DNA of 64,000 nt from Vibrio nitrifigilis (lineage in GTDB: Bacteria > Pseudomonadota > Gammaproteobacteria > Enterobacterales > Vibrionaceae). This document shows positions 1 through 6,744 of the stretch, one piece after another; within the stretch, counting starts at the first letter, position 1; the number at the start of each line of letters is the position of its first letter. The stretch is taken from positions 1,798,001 through 1,862,000 of the forward strand of contig NZ_JADPMR010000001.1 of the NCBI RefSeq assembly GCF_015686695.1, in the 5' to 3' direction. The translations under genes were made by a program, and so were the position numbers. The notes beneath the pieces were generated by a model. That model saw nothing but the letters and a program-made list of their open reading frames with translations, searched no databases and had not been told where the DNA came from.

Positions 1-13
1 GAAGTACAACGAG

Positions 14-373
14 ATGACCAAAAACTATGTTTTTCGTGAATTAAAATGTGGTTTAACCATCGAAGAAACAGCCGAAATATGTTTTAAAACTGTGAGAACC
101 GTCAAAGAATGGGACGCAGGAAAACCAATACCAAAAGAGTGTAGGCGATTGATGAGAGTTATATCGAATAGAGAACTACACCACAGTGAGCAGTGGGAAC
201 AATTCGAAGTAAGGAACGGGAGACTAAAGTTACCAACAGGGCAATACGTTACACCGCAACAAATTTTAACAGGAATTGCACTATTGGAAATCCAATCAAT
301 AAACGAAATTGGCGTTAACACAAAACTGTTAAAGTACGCCAGAGCACTTGCCAAGTTAATGCCAAACCGATAA
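14..373 (+). CDS. DUF3653-type phage regulatory-like protein
   Basis: A 119-residue basic protein encoded opposite to the structural operon. The N-terminal half (about residues 13-40, around GLTIEETAEICFKTVRTVKE) reads as a helix-turn-helix of the kind used to recognise DNA. The C-terminal half is helical and of unknown role. I recognise it as the DUF3653 family common in Vibrio filamentous phages, usually annotated as a phage or regulatory protein. The start ATG at 14 has GAG a few bases before it. The gene ends just before a hairpin (378-394). A DNA-binding regulatory role is inferred from the fold only. Confidence 0.72.
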   Translation: MTKNYVFRELKCGLTIEETAEICFKTVRTVKEWDAGKPIPKECRRLMRVISNRELHHSEQWEQFEVRNGRLKLPTGQYVTPQQILTGIALLEIQSINEIGVNTKLLKYARALAKLMPNR

Positions 374-836
374 ATCATGTCTCATTTTGAGACAAGGGTA
401 CACATGTATAAAAAGACAGGGTAAGCGGTTCGCCCTGTATTTATCCTTAAGACTTTCACCCCGTATTACTATACGGGGCGCGCTAAATTCAAAACCCTGC
501 ATCTCCAAAAACCGACCGACCGGAGCAAGAACCGGTACGAATTTAAACGCTGAACTACCTCAATGGTCTAGCAGGAGGAAGGGAAGTTTTTTCAACAAAG
601 GCAAGGACGCAGGTTTTCGCACGTTTTATCCTGGCAATCAATTTAGTCCTGGGGGCGTGCTTGTACCGCTAAAGCGGTGAGTCGCTCCGCTCCGTGTCGC
701 GCAAGCGCGAGATAGTCGGGAGGAGTTGTATGTCATTTTTGACATACAGAATTGACATACAAACAAACAGGGGGGGTTATTCCTTTCCTCGGTTCCTCCC
801 CGGCGAAACGGGGCCCCTCCGAGGAAAGGACATAGA
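374..836. promoter_or_regulatory. Phage intergenic region: probable origin and packaging/terminator hairpins
   Basis: No convincing gene; the stretch is dense in hairpins. They are: TGTCTCA/TGAGACA at 378-394; CCCCGTAT-TACT-ATACGGGG at 459-478; small GC-rich hairpins around 668-712; TGTATGTCA-TTTT-TGACATACA at 727-748 with a third TGACATACA at 753-761; and a long hairpin at 781-830 with a 12-bp outer stem (TCCTTTCCTCGG) and an inner CCCCG/CGGGG stem. In inoviruses the main intergenic space carries the plus- and minus-strand origins and the packaging hairpin, so this is the best candidate. The 781-830 hairpin lies 7 bases past the Zot-like gene and could also terminate the structural transcript. 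Confidence 0.6.
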
Positions 837-1970
837 CTAGAATTTTATTGGGGATGCTTCTGCAATTAAATCCGGCTGAGTCATTACAGCCTCTCTACAA
901 ACTACTATTCTTGATGAATCGTGAAAATACGCCTCATAAACACATGAGGCCAATTCTTTAAATTCATAACCCATCTTCTTTAAATCATAGTTATTAAGCG
1001 TAAACATTTTCTGAGCGCCAGAATATACATCAAGATAAACACGATTAAATGTATTATCGGCATCGACAACCGTATCGTTTCTTTTTCTGGATATATAGGA
1101 AACTTGTTTAGAATATCCAGCCACAAATAAATCATAATCAGCTAATGGGCCAAAATTCTTACGCCTTGGTTTGGGCGAACCGCTAGGAACCTGAGCCTTT
1201 GTATTTACAGTAACAGTTGACTGAACTTTATTTACATGGGCATGTTTGACTGTTTTATCTTCCCTTATTACAAGCTGATAGACCAACAAAACAATGGTCA
1301 AGCAGAACATGAAACCAGCACCAATGAAAGGCCATGTTTTCCAGAGTGGCTTAACATCAGCCGCAGCAGCCTCGACAACAGCACCGGAACTTTGAGTGTG
1401 ACTCTGATAGAAGGGAAAATACTCTTTCTTATATCTACGCTGCTCGACGTTTAAGTCCTCGGACGTATCACCAAGGCGCACTTTCTTGGTGTAGGTCTTA
1501 TCGCTACCAAAAGCGGTATTTTTAGCGCAGTAATACGTCATTTCAATCATTGCCTTAACGTCCTTATGAATCTTGCGTAGATTCTGCGTTAAGAGAACAA
1601 TATCTATCCCGTAGTGACCATGAAGCGAGTAAAACTCTAATATCTTTGAGTCTAGCTGTCTGTTTGGTAGAACCATATGAGCCTCATCCACAACGAAAAG
1701 AGGCCCACGGTTTTGCTCATCACGCCAATCATCTTGGTAATCTTCAAAGCGCGAAAAAGGGCGCTGCATACTGCCGTATTCTGATAACTTGCCGTCTACC
1801 ACCTTGATAAGGTCTCTAACATGAGGGCCGAATACCTTAACGAACTGGTCAACGTTAAGTGACACATTAGTCACGACCTTGCGACCATCTTGAATGGCAG
1901 GAATTATATGATAGACAACAGACTCGTATGATTTACCGCTACGAGGACGGCCAACAATACCATATATCAT
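837..1970 (-). CDS. Zot/pI-like phage assembly ATPase
   Basis: A 377-residue morphogenesis protein that in this family sits in the inner membrane and drives phage extrusion. The N-terminal P-loop is GRPRSGKS (about residues 5-12). A Walker B-like hydrophobic stretch ends in VVDEAH near residue 95. A single membrane segment (FMFCLTIVLLVYQLVI) lies near residues 220-240, followed by a periplasmic tail. The ATG at 1970 is chosen because it gives the family N-terminus (MIYGIVGRPRSGKS) and overlaps the previous stop as TAATG; a longer reading to 2048 would run into the pVI-like gene. It is the last gene of the structural operon. Zot-family membership does not by itself imply toxin activity. Confidence 0.9.
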   Translation of the reverse strand: MIYGIVGRPRSGKSYESVVYHIIPAIQDGRKVVTNVSLNVDQFVKVFGPHVRDLIKVVDGKLSEYGSMQRPFSRFEDYQDDWRDEQNRGPLFVVDEAHMVLPNRQLDSKILEFYSLHGHYGIDIVLLTQNLRKIHKDVKAMIEMTYYCAKNTAFGSDKTYTKKVRLGDTSEDLNVEQRRYKKEYFPFYQSHTQSSGAVVEAAAADVKPLWKTWPFIGAGFMFCLTIVLLVYQLVIREDKTVKHAHVNKVQSTVTVNTKAQVPSGSPKPRRKNFGPLADYDLFVAGYSKQVSYISRKRNDTVVDADNTFNRVYLDVYSGAQKMFTLNNYDLKKMGYEFKELASCVYEAYFHDSSRIVVCREAVMTQPDLIAEASPIKF

Positions 1971-2287
1971 TATGAGCCCAACCTTGTGAACGGAATCAAC
2001 TGTAGAACGAGACGAATACCAATGGCAGTCGCTATCAATACCAAGCAATTAGGCAGTCCAATATTGGACAGAACCCAAGCAGCGGTTGAAGGTATAGAAT
2101 CAGTTAATTCAGACAAATCAAAGGGAGCAAATAACGTCATAATATAACTAATGACGACCTCGATTAAATCAAATATTTGGTCGAATACCCATGCAAATAA
2201 ATCCTTAAGCGCATCTACCAGACTTAGAAATAACTTATAGAAGAACTCTAATAAGTCATTAAATAATTCTACTATCCAATCCCACAT
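1970..2287 (-). CDS. pVI-like minor coat/membrane protein
   Basis: A 105-residue, very hydrophobic protein with three apparent membrane helices, including VVISYIMTLFAPF and CLVLIATAIGIRLVLQ. Its length (M13 pVI is about 112 residues) and its position between the adsorption protein and the Zot-like ATPase match pVI, which helps cap the virion end and release the particle. The start is 2 bases after the upstream stop (2289) and the stop overlaps the next start by one base, so translation is probably coupled. The assignment rests on size, hydropathy and order, not on a sequence motif. Confidence 0.75.
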   Translation of the reverse strand: MWDWIVELFNDLLEFFYKLFLSLVDALKDLFAWVFDQIFDLIEVVISYIMTLFAPFDLSELTDSIPSTAAWVLSNIGLPNCLVLIATAIGIRLVLQLIPFTRLGS

Positions 2288-2288
2288 A

Positions 2289-3686
2289 TTAACCCCCGAA
2301 TATTATTTTGCGGCAAGCAAATAGAGTTGAAATGTACATGATGATTCGGACTAAATAGAATATCGTGTCCCAATCAATATAATCATTAAAATCAAACGTA
2401 CCCAGTAGCCAGAATTCCATTGTTAGACTCGGTCTAGACGCATTAGACAAGTCGATTGAACCGAATATGTCACTAATGCCACTAGTGACCGTCTCAGCGA
2501 TGGAATCAAATCGGTCATTAAAGACCCCGACAATTCCGTCAGGATAACTAGGCGTATAGAACGATTCACAAGTTTCCCCATCTAAGCAACCATCACTCAG
2601 GCCAGCGCCAGACGTGTCCAAATTCCCAAGGCCCGTGACCGCATCAGCAATTGTTCCAACATCATCACCAATTCCATCAACAGCCGAAGCGATACCATCA
2701 ACCGATTCACCAACAGCATCAACAGAGTCTTTAACGTCAGACACTGAATCATTCACCAAATCAACGGAGTCTTTGACGTTAGTCACTGCATCAGTATTGG
2801 CTTGCATCTTCTCGTTAAAATCACTATTGAGCGCCTCAATAGCCGCTTGAGTTTGATTACCTTCTGAGACGACAGCCGAATCAATAGAATTAAGGGCCGA
2901 TGTCACACTAGAATTCATGGTATCAACAGCAGACACGACTGCATCTAAATCGGCATCACTGGTTGAATCATCGGAAGAGTCGGAACCATCAGACGAGCCA
3001 GAATCGTCCGATGAATCAGAACCATCATCAGAGCCGGAATCGCCAGAATCTGAACCATCGTCAGAACCTGAATCACCTGAATCTGAATCATCGCCACTAG
3101 TAGAACGTGAACTAATACCGTCCTCATCGCATGATTCGCCAGTAGAGATAAGCGAAGATGAACAGGTTCCAAGAGTATCGGAGCAAACAGAGGAGTTATC
3201 TTTATAGGTACAACTGGACGCACAAACATACACATGAGTGCCGTAAGTACTGTAATCCCAACTATAGGAGCTTGTTTCTAATCCCGCCTCACAGGATTCC
3301 GTGTCATCGTCCCCGCCATCATCGGTTGACTCTTCACAAACACCATCATCATTCAAAGACTCACCGTCAGGACATGATTCTGTGGTATATGTACCAAACG
3401 CGATAAGTGCGTAAGAAGAGAAAGAACCACTACCATTTTCTGGACTTGTATACGAACCACTACCATAAACACGATTCCCACTATCATAAACCGTTTCTAT
3501 CGTGTACGTGAAAACACCACGAGTAAACTCCATTCCTACGAAACAATTATATGAAGTGAAAACTTCCCCAACAGTATTTAGGCAAGTTAAGCCCTGCAAA
3601 CTAACTTGTTCGACTTGGTAGTAAGTTGTCGAATATGAATAAAAGGGTGAGCCGAGAAAAAGGAATAGTAAAAGAAGTCGTTTCAT
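2289..3686 (-). CDS. pIII-like adsorption/minor coat protein
   Basis: A 465-residue protein with a signal peptide (MKRLLLLFLFLGSPFYSYS). A Cys-containing N-terminal part (about residues 20-190) is followed by a low-complexity Ser/Asp linker (about 195-245, repeats of SGDDGSDS type), a long helical repeat-like stretch rich in DSV/DAV heptads (about 250-345), and a C-terminal membrane anchor (FYLVRIIMYISTLFACRK). This architecture matches filamentous-phage pIII: receptor-binding head, flexible linker and membrane anchor. The acidic Ser/Asp linker replaces the Gly-rich linker of coliphages. It lies after a terminator at 3701-3722, so its expression is probably lower than that of the coat gene. 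Confidence 0.85.
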   Translation of the reverse strand: MKRLLLLFLFLGSPFYSYSTTYYQVEQVSLQGLTCLNTVGEVFTSYNCFVGMEFTRGVFTYTIETVYDSGNRVYGSGSYTSPENGSGSFSSYALIAFGTYTTESCPDGESLNDDGVCEESTDDGGDDDTESCEAGLETSSYSWDYSTYGTHVYVCASSCTYKDNSSVCSDTLGTCSSSLISTGESCDEDGISSRSTSGDDSDSGDSGSDDGSDSGDSGSDDGSDSSDDSGSSDGSDSSDDSTSDADLDAVVSAVDTMNSSVTSALNSIDSAVVSEGNQTQAAIEALNSDFNEKMQANTDAVTNVKDSVDLVNDSVSDVKDSVDAVGESVDGIASAVDGIGDDVGTIADAVTGLGNLDTSGAGLSDGCLDGETCESFYTPSYPDGIVGVFNDRFDSIAETVTSGISDIFGSIDLSNASRPSLTMEFWLLGTFDFNDYIDWDTIFYLVRIIMYISTLFACRKIIFGG

Positions 3687-3700
3687 ACTGTCACCTAAAC

Positions 3701-3722
3701 AAAAGGGAGCCGAAGCCCCCTT
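3701..3722 (-). terminator. Intrinsic terminator after coat genes
   Basis: Read on the minus strand it is a GC-rich 6-bp stem (one G-T pair) closed by a TTCG tetraloop and followed by TTTT. It sits between the coat genes and the pIII-like gene, the usual place where filamentous phages reduce transcription after the abundant coat message. Confidence 0.8.
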
Positions 3723-3724
3723 GA

Positions 3725-3814
3725 TTAGTCGAAGTTCTGAGACGCTACAAAGCCAGCGAGTCCACCCAGTAGCGCAAAAACAATTAACTGAATATCGTGC
3801 AGGGCAATGAGCAT
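3725..3814 (-). CDS. Tiny minor coat protein (pVII/pIX-like)
   Basis: A 29-residue reading frame, MLIALHDIQLIVF followed by ALLGGLAGFVASQNFD. It is a single hydrophobic helix with short polar ends and no signal peptide, like the pVII/pIX end-cap proteins of filamentous phages. It starts 10 bases after the major coat stop and ends just before the terminator at 3701-3722, so it shares the coat transcript. Too short for motif support; called from position, length and hydropathy. Confidence 0.6.
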   Translation of the reverse strand: MLIALHDIQLIVFALLGGLAGFVASQNFD

Positions 3815-3823
3815 ATTCAGACC

Positions 3824-3958
3824 TTACGCTTTGTTGATAGCGCGCTTAGCAAGCGTAATTGCTTTCATTGCCAAAGCGATACCAACGATAGCCACGCCCG
3901 CAGTACCAATGTAACCAGCTACTGTAGAAAGGTCGATTGCGCCAAAAATGTCATCCAT
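3824..3958 (-). CDS. Major coat protein (pVIII-like)
   Basis: A 44-residue protein with an acidic N-terminus (MDDIFGAIDLS), a hydrophobic membrane helix rich in Gly, Ala, Val and Ile (about residues 14-31), and a basic C-terminus (KAITLAKRAINKA) that would contact the ssDNA. This is the classic pVIII design. There is no cleavable leader, as seen in several small Vibrio inoviruses. It is the first gene upstream of the terminator. The frame is supported by the codon pattern and by the absence of any competing frame. Confidence 0.85.
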   Translation of the reverse strand: MDDIFGAIDLSTVAGYIGTAGVAIVGIALAMKAITLAKRAINKA

Positions 3959-3968
3959 AGTCGTTACC

Positions 3969-4220
3969 TCAAATTGTACGTATTAATCGAATAGCTATCT
4001 TGATTGCATAGGTAGATAAGTAGCCAACTGCAAAGACAGCGAAGAAACCGAAGCTAAACGCAGAGCCAGCATCGGCGGCGGTAATCTGTGTGTATGACGA
4101 CAATGTATTGTACTCATCGACTGTTATACCGATATAACCCGATGAATCACCGCAGTCCTCAAGGGAGGTGTCAGTTACTGCGAGAAATCCATCACTATTA
4201 GGTATCAAACAAACAGACAT
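3969..4220 (-). CDS. Small phage membrane protein
   Basis: An 83-residue protein. Residues 1-50 are polar and include two cysteines (C4, C23). One membrane helix (FSFGFFAVFAVGYLSTYAIKIA) sits near the end, followed by a basic tail (RLIRTI). It stands between the DUF1293 gene and the major coat gene, where Vf12/VfO3K6-type phages have a similarly sized protein of unknown role. It could be a second coat or assembly component; no catalytic motif is visible. Confidence 0.7.
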   Translation of the reverse strand: MSVCLIPNSDGFLAVTDTSLEDCGDSSGYIGITVDEYNTLSSYTQITAADAGSAFSFGFFAVFAVGYLSTYAIKIAIRLIRTI

Positions 4221-4229
4221 ACCGATTCC

Positions 4230-4550
4230 TTATTTCTGGATTGGTTTAATATCGACAACCCAGTTTTTCTGAATGTTATTAGGGTCAACATCCAAAACTA
4301 AATCGCATTCCAAAGGGAACTGGTTTTCAAACGTTTGGAGCTTATGCAGCAAGCTCAGATTGTCCGTACTCATTGGAACGGTTTTTTGCATCAGGCCAAC
4401 GCGAGTACAGCGACCTGATTGTGATTCTGTCCAACCGTCATTAGCACCGAGAATGTTAACGACAGCGAAGTTGTAAGGTCTGTTAGAGCCTTTTGATGTA
4501 CCTTGACTGTGTTCGCAGCCAAGAATATGAGCACGAATAGTGTTAGCCAT
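4230..4550 (-). CDS. DUF1293 phage protein, possible ssDNA-binding (pV-like)
   Basis: A 106-residue soluble protein beginning MANTIRAHILGCEHSQGTSK. I recognise the DUF1293 family of Vibrio filamentous phages. Its size and location, directly after the replication initiator, are those of the pV-type ssDNA-binding protein that coats phage ssDNA. That function is inferred from position only. Its start overlaps the end of the initiator gene by 8 bases, which implies coupled translation. Confidence 0.75.
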   Translation of the reverse strand: MANTIRAHILGCEHSQGTSKGSNRPYNFAVVNILGANDGWTESQSGRCTRVGLMQKTVPMSTDNLSLLHKLQTFENQFPLECDLVLDVDPNNIQKNWVVDIKPIQK

Positions 4551-5796
4551 GAGCTAGTTCTCCAGTTTTTTGATGGTGGTATTCCCAGCCGACTGGAAAG
4601 TTTATTCGGTCGGGAATGTCGTTTAATTCAAACCCACGTGTCAGAACTTCCATCACGTGAGAGTCATCTTCATAGAGCAAGCGCATAGCGTTAACGAGCT
4701 TGCCATATTGAACGCGAGCATGTTTGATTGCATTTTCTAGGTTGGTTTTAAACGTCAGCTTAACCGTAGAAATACGAACTGGTTGCACCTCAGAAATGAG
4801 TGAGGCTAGGGCAGGATAAGCACCTGCAAAATAAGGGTCAGGATTGACGATAATATCCAAAGGAATCACGCGATAACGGTTGCCTATTTGAACCTCGAAA
4901 CGATTCCAATTTGGGTATTCCGTAGAGTTAAGTTGAGCGCCTTTATGGTAGCCACGGAACAACTTTCCGTTATTACGGTCGCCAACATAAAATGTATGGC
5001 CCTTATCAGGAACAAAGCCACATTTGCGCTTATCGGTAGCACTAGCGCCAGTACCGCCAAGGAACTCACCCCAACAAGGCGGTTTACCTTGAGTGATGAA
5101 CATGCCATCTTGATAACGTTCTTTGATTTCATCGATGGTTATGTTTCCTTCTAGGTCATCTAGGGCCAAGTCAACACGGGTTAACTTAGTGCCAGCCATT
5201 TGAGACAGTGCCTTGTGTAAACGTTCCATGCTGATAGCGGTGCAGCCTTTACCAGAGAACGACACATAGAAACCAAAGTTAGCCGCACCCCAAGCAACAA
5301 TCCCAGCTTGGATACCGTTACAAAGAAGTTTTGCACTGTAGCGATAACCGGAATAACCACCGCGACGTTCTACCGTCCAAACGTTGCCGTCATAGGAAAT
5401 TTCTTCCTGTAACAACTCTAAAAATGATTCGAGTTCACCATGACAAAGGACGTCCAACATATCGATGCCAATGTTTGAAATGAGCTGTTGGTAAGAGTCA
5501 TGGAAAGATGTGTCCGATTCGATATACAAATCAGCATCACATAACGCGTTATTAAGAGCCGAAAAGTACAGGTCTTTATTGGCGTAGTCGTTTTCATCTA
5601 CGCATCCGAGAACTTGAGCCAAGTTTTCACCGAAATAGGCGATTTTCTTGTTTTCTTCACGCATAGTAGCCATTGGGTGAGCCGACTTAGCGGAACCATC
5701 AGCAAAGGCATAACGTTGTTTGGCCATTTCTTTACAACGCTCAAGAATCAGAGGCGTGCCAGAGAATGATACATAGTCGATGATAGTGCGGCTCAT
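4543..5796 (-). CDS. Phage rolling-circle replication initiator (RstA/pII-like)
   Basis: A 417-residue protein of the phage replication initiation factor family (Rep_trans-like, including CTX phage RstA). Visible hallmarks are the N-terminal TIIDYVSFSGTPL, the central KLTRVDLALDDLEG (metal/catalytic core region), and EYPNWNRFEVQIGNRYR near residue 290. It should nick the double-stranded form to start rolling-circle synthesis. The ATG at 5796 is preferred over 5802 because AAGGGG lies about 8 bases before it; it also overlaps the upstream stop as ATGA. First large gene of the phage operon. Confidence 0.88.
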   Translation of the reverse strand: MSRTIIDYVSFSGTPLILERCKEMAKQRYAFADGSAKSAHPMATMREENKKIAYFGENLAQVLGCVDENDYANKDLYFSALNNALCDADLYIESDTSFHDSYQQLISNIGIDMLDVLCHGELESFLELLQEEISYDGNVWTVERRGGYSGYRYSAKLLCNGIQAGIVAWGAANFGFYVSFSGKGCTAISMERLHKALSQMAGTKLTRVDLALDDLEGNITIDEIKERYQDGMFITQGKPPCWGEFLGGTGASATDKRKCGFVPDKGHTFYVGDRNNGKLFRGYHKGAQLNSTEYPNWNRFEVQIGNRYRVIPLDIIVNPDPYFAGAYPALASLISEVQPVRISTVKLTFKTNLENAIKHARVQYGKLVNAMRLLYEDDSHVMEVLTRGFELNDIPDRINFPVGWEYHHQKTGELAHG

Positions 5797-6002
5797 AACC
5801 ATTCCCCTTGGTTGTCAAACGCACCAGAGGCGCGCAAATCCGGTTCATTTTCTGGCGTAACTTCGATAAGGTCGCGTCCTGAATCACATGCGTATGAATA
5901 CATTTCCATGCGAGTGCGGAAGTAATCTGGATAACCATCGATTGAGACGTAATAACCGTCATCATCAGCCCAGTAATACACAGGAGAGTTAGTACCGCAC
6001 AT
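5793..6002 (-). CDS. Small phage hypothetical protein
   Basis: A 69-residue acidic protein starting MCGTNSPVYYWADDDGYYVS and ending GAFDNQGEWL. I do not recognise a family. It is the first gene of the leftward phage operon, overlapping the initiator start by 4 bases (ATGA). The ATG at 6002 has AAGG about 9 bases before it, whereas an in-frame GTG at 6014 lacks a good site. It could be an early regulator of replication; nothing in the sequence proves it. Confidence 0.6.
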   Translation of the reverse strand: MCGTNSPVYYWADDDGYYVSIDGYPDYFRTRMEMYSYACDSGRDLIEVTPENEPDLRASGAFDNQGEWL

Positions 6003-6169
6003 AAAAGAAACCACCTTAACCAGCTTAGGGAGACCGCCAGAATCGGGTTAAGGCCGAAACCAGCGGTCAAAATCGCGAATTAACGCAATCATAGTTGAAG
6101 ATTTTCGCAATTACTAGATGCGAAAAAACGCAACCAATGAGCTATTATCGGGAAAACGGAGGAATTGCC
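6003..6169. promoter_or_regulatory. Phage divergent promoter/operator region
   Basis: This sits between the leftward replication operon and the rightward repressor-like gene. It holds a clear inverted repeat TTTTCGCA-N9-TGCGAAAA (6102-6126) and nearby related pieces (TCGCGAATTA at 6073-6082 and ACGCAA at 6083-6088 and 6128-6133). Such repeats fit a phage repressor operator controlling both directions. The GGAGG-like site just before 6170 decides the start of the repressor gene. Confidence 0.55.
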
Positions 6170-6538
6170 ATGTACCAAAGTAAACTGTTAGATGCCTATA
6201 AACAGGCTCAAAACTACGTACAAGACAAGCAAATAGCACATGACTTAAACGTGAACCCGTCAAGAATCTGCGAAATGCGCAAAGGGAAACGTTATATATC
6301 TGATTCAGAAGCAGTTTTTCTAGCTGAAAACTCAGGAATTGACCCTGAGATAGCATTGTTAGGTTGTCACGCTGACCGCAATGAAAATCCGCACATCAAG
6401 CAGCTATGGGAAACCATCGCAAAAAAATTTAACGGGCATGGATTACATTTAAATTCAATGGCATACGTCAGTTTAGGAACGCTCGCCAGCATGCCTTTAA
6501 TCGAGCACTTACAGTACGCATTATGTATATTATGTTAA
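6170..6538 (+). CDS. Phage repressor-like protein whose C-terminus is encoded by dif
   Basis: A 122-residue protein starting MYQSKLLDAYKQAQNYVQDK. Residues about 18-45 (DKQIAHDLNVNPSRICEMRK) form a Cro/CI- or YdaS-like helix-turn-helix, so it probably represses the leftward phage promoter, like RstR. GGAGGA 5-6 bases before the ATG at 6170 favours this start over an upstream in-frame ATG. Oddly, the last residues (about YALCILC) and the stop codon are read from the dif-like site at 6513-6540, so the C-terminus depends on how the prophage is joined to the chromosome. Confidence 0.75.
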   Translation: MYQSKLLDAYKQAQNYVQDKQIAHDLNVNPSRICEMRKGKRYISDSEAVFLAENSGIDPEIALLGCHADRNENPHIKQLWETIAKKFNGHGLHLNSMAYVSLGTLASMPLIEHLQYALCILC

Positions 6539-6540
6539 AT
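6513..6540 (+). other. dif-like XerC/XerD site, phage-chromosome junction (attR-type)
   Basis: The 28 bases begin AGTACGCATTA and end TTATGTTAAAT. They match the Vibrio chromosome I dif site from memory at about 26 of 28 positions: XerC arm, 6-base centre TGTATA, and an XerD arm identical to that known site. The site normally resolves chromosome dimers and is the target of CTX-type phages. Here it lies exactly where phage genes stop and conserved chromosomal genes begin. Confidence 0.88.
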
Positions 6541-6624
6541 ATAATATCTGGGCACGGTAACTAGTGCTTGGTATCGCCCCCTCTGGGTGTATCTATTGAA
6601 CATAAGCTATTTACCATAAAGTAT

Positions 6625-6669
6625 ATAATATTCCTATTTATCATCTTCGATTAAAAATAGGAATATTAT
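6625..6669. repeat. 15-bp perfect inverted repeat next to dif
   Basis: ATAATATTCCTATTT (6625-6639) is repeated inverted at 6655-6669 with a 15-base spacer. It lies about 85 bases from the dif site in a gene-free stretch. It may be a weak hairpin or a protein-binding palindrome; the function is unknown. Confidence 0.7.
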
Positions 6670-6708
6670 TAAAGCCAGTACGTTATGATTGTTTATCTGG
6701 CTTAATAA

Positions 6709-6739
6709 AGACCAAGCCCAGATTTTCTGGGCTTGGTCT
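6709..6739 (-). terminator. Strong hairpin terminator of the kinase gene
   Basis: A perfect 14-bp stem (AGACCAAGCCCAGA) with a 3-base loop, only a few bases after the stop of the hybrid kinase. It is followed on the minus strand by TTATTAAG, a short T-rich tail. Confidence 0.75.
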
Positions 6740-6744
6740 ATTGG

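Larger units (their letters stand above)
1..6540. mobile_element. Inovirus (filamentous phage) prophage, right part, integrated at dif
   Basis: Compact run of minus-strand genes in filamentous-phage order: replication initiator, small DUF1293 protein, small membrane protein, major coat, tiny minor coat, terminator, pIII-like, pVI-like, Zot/pI-like ATPase. A repressor-like gene diverges at the right end. The right border is a chromosome I dif-like site at 6513-6540, as expected for phages integrated by host XerC/XerD. No phage integrase is present. The left border lies outside the window, so tandem copies cannot be excluded. The layout resembles the Vibrio fs2/VfO3K6/VSK phages. Confidence 0.93.

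Noticed and set aside
387..680. Open plus-strand frame of 97 codons in the phage intergenic region
   Set aside because: It runs through several GC-rich hairpins, has arginine- and proline-rich low-quality translation, and lacks a ribosome-binding site. The region fits origin/packaging structures better.
2945..3070. Tandem-repeat DNA as a possible CRISPR or satellite
   Set aside because: The repeats encode the SGDDGSDS-type protein linker, have no spacers, and vary at wobble positions as coding repeats do.
2917..3207. Ser/Glu/Pro-rich repetitive frame on the plus strand
   Set aside because: It is the antisense reading of the Ser/Asp linker of the pIII-like protein.
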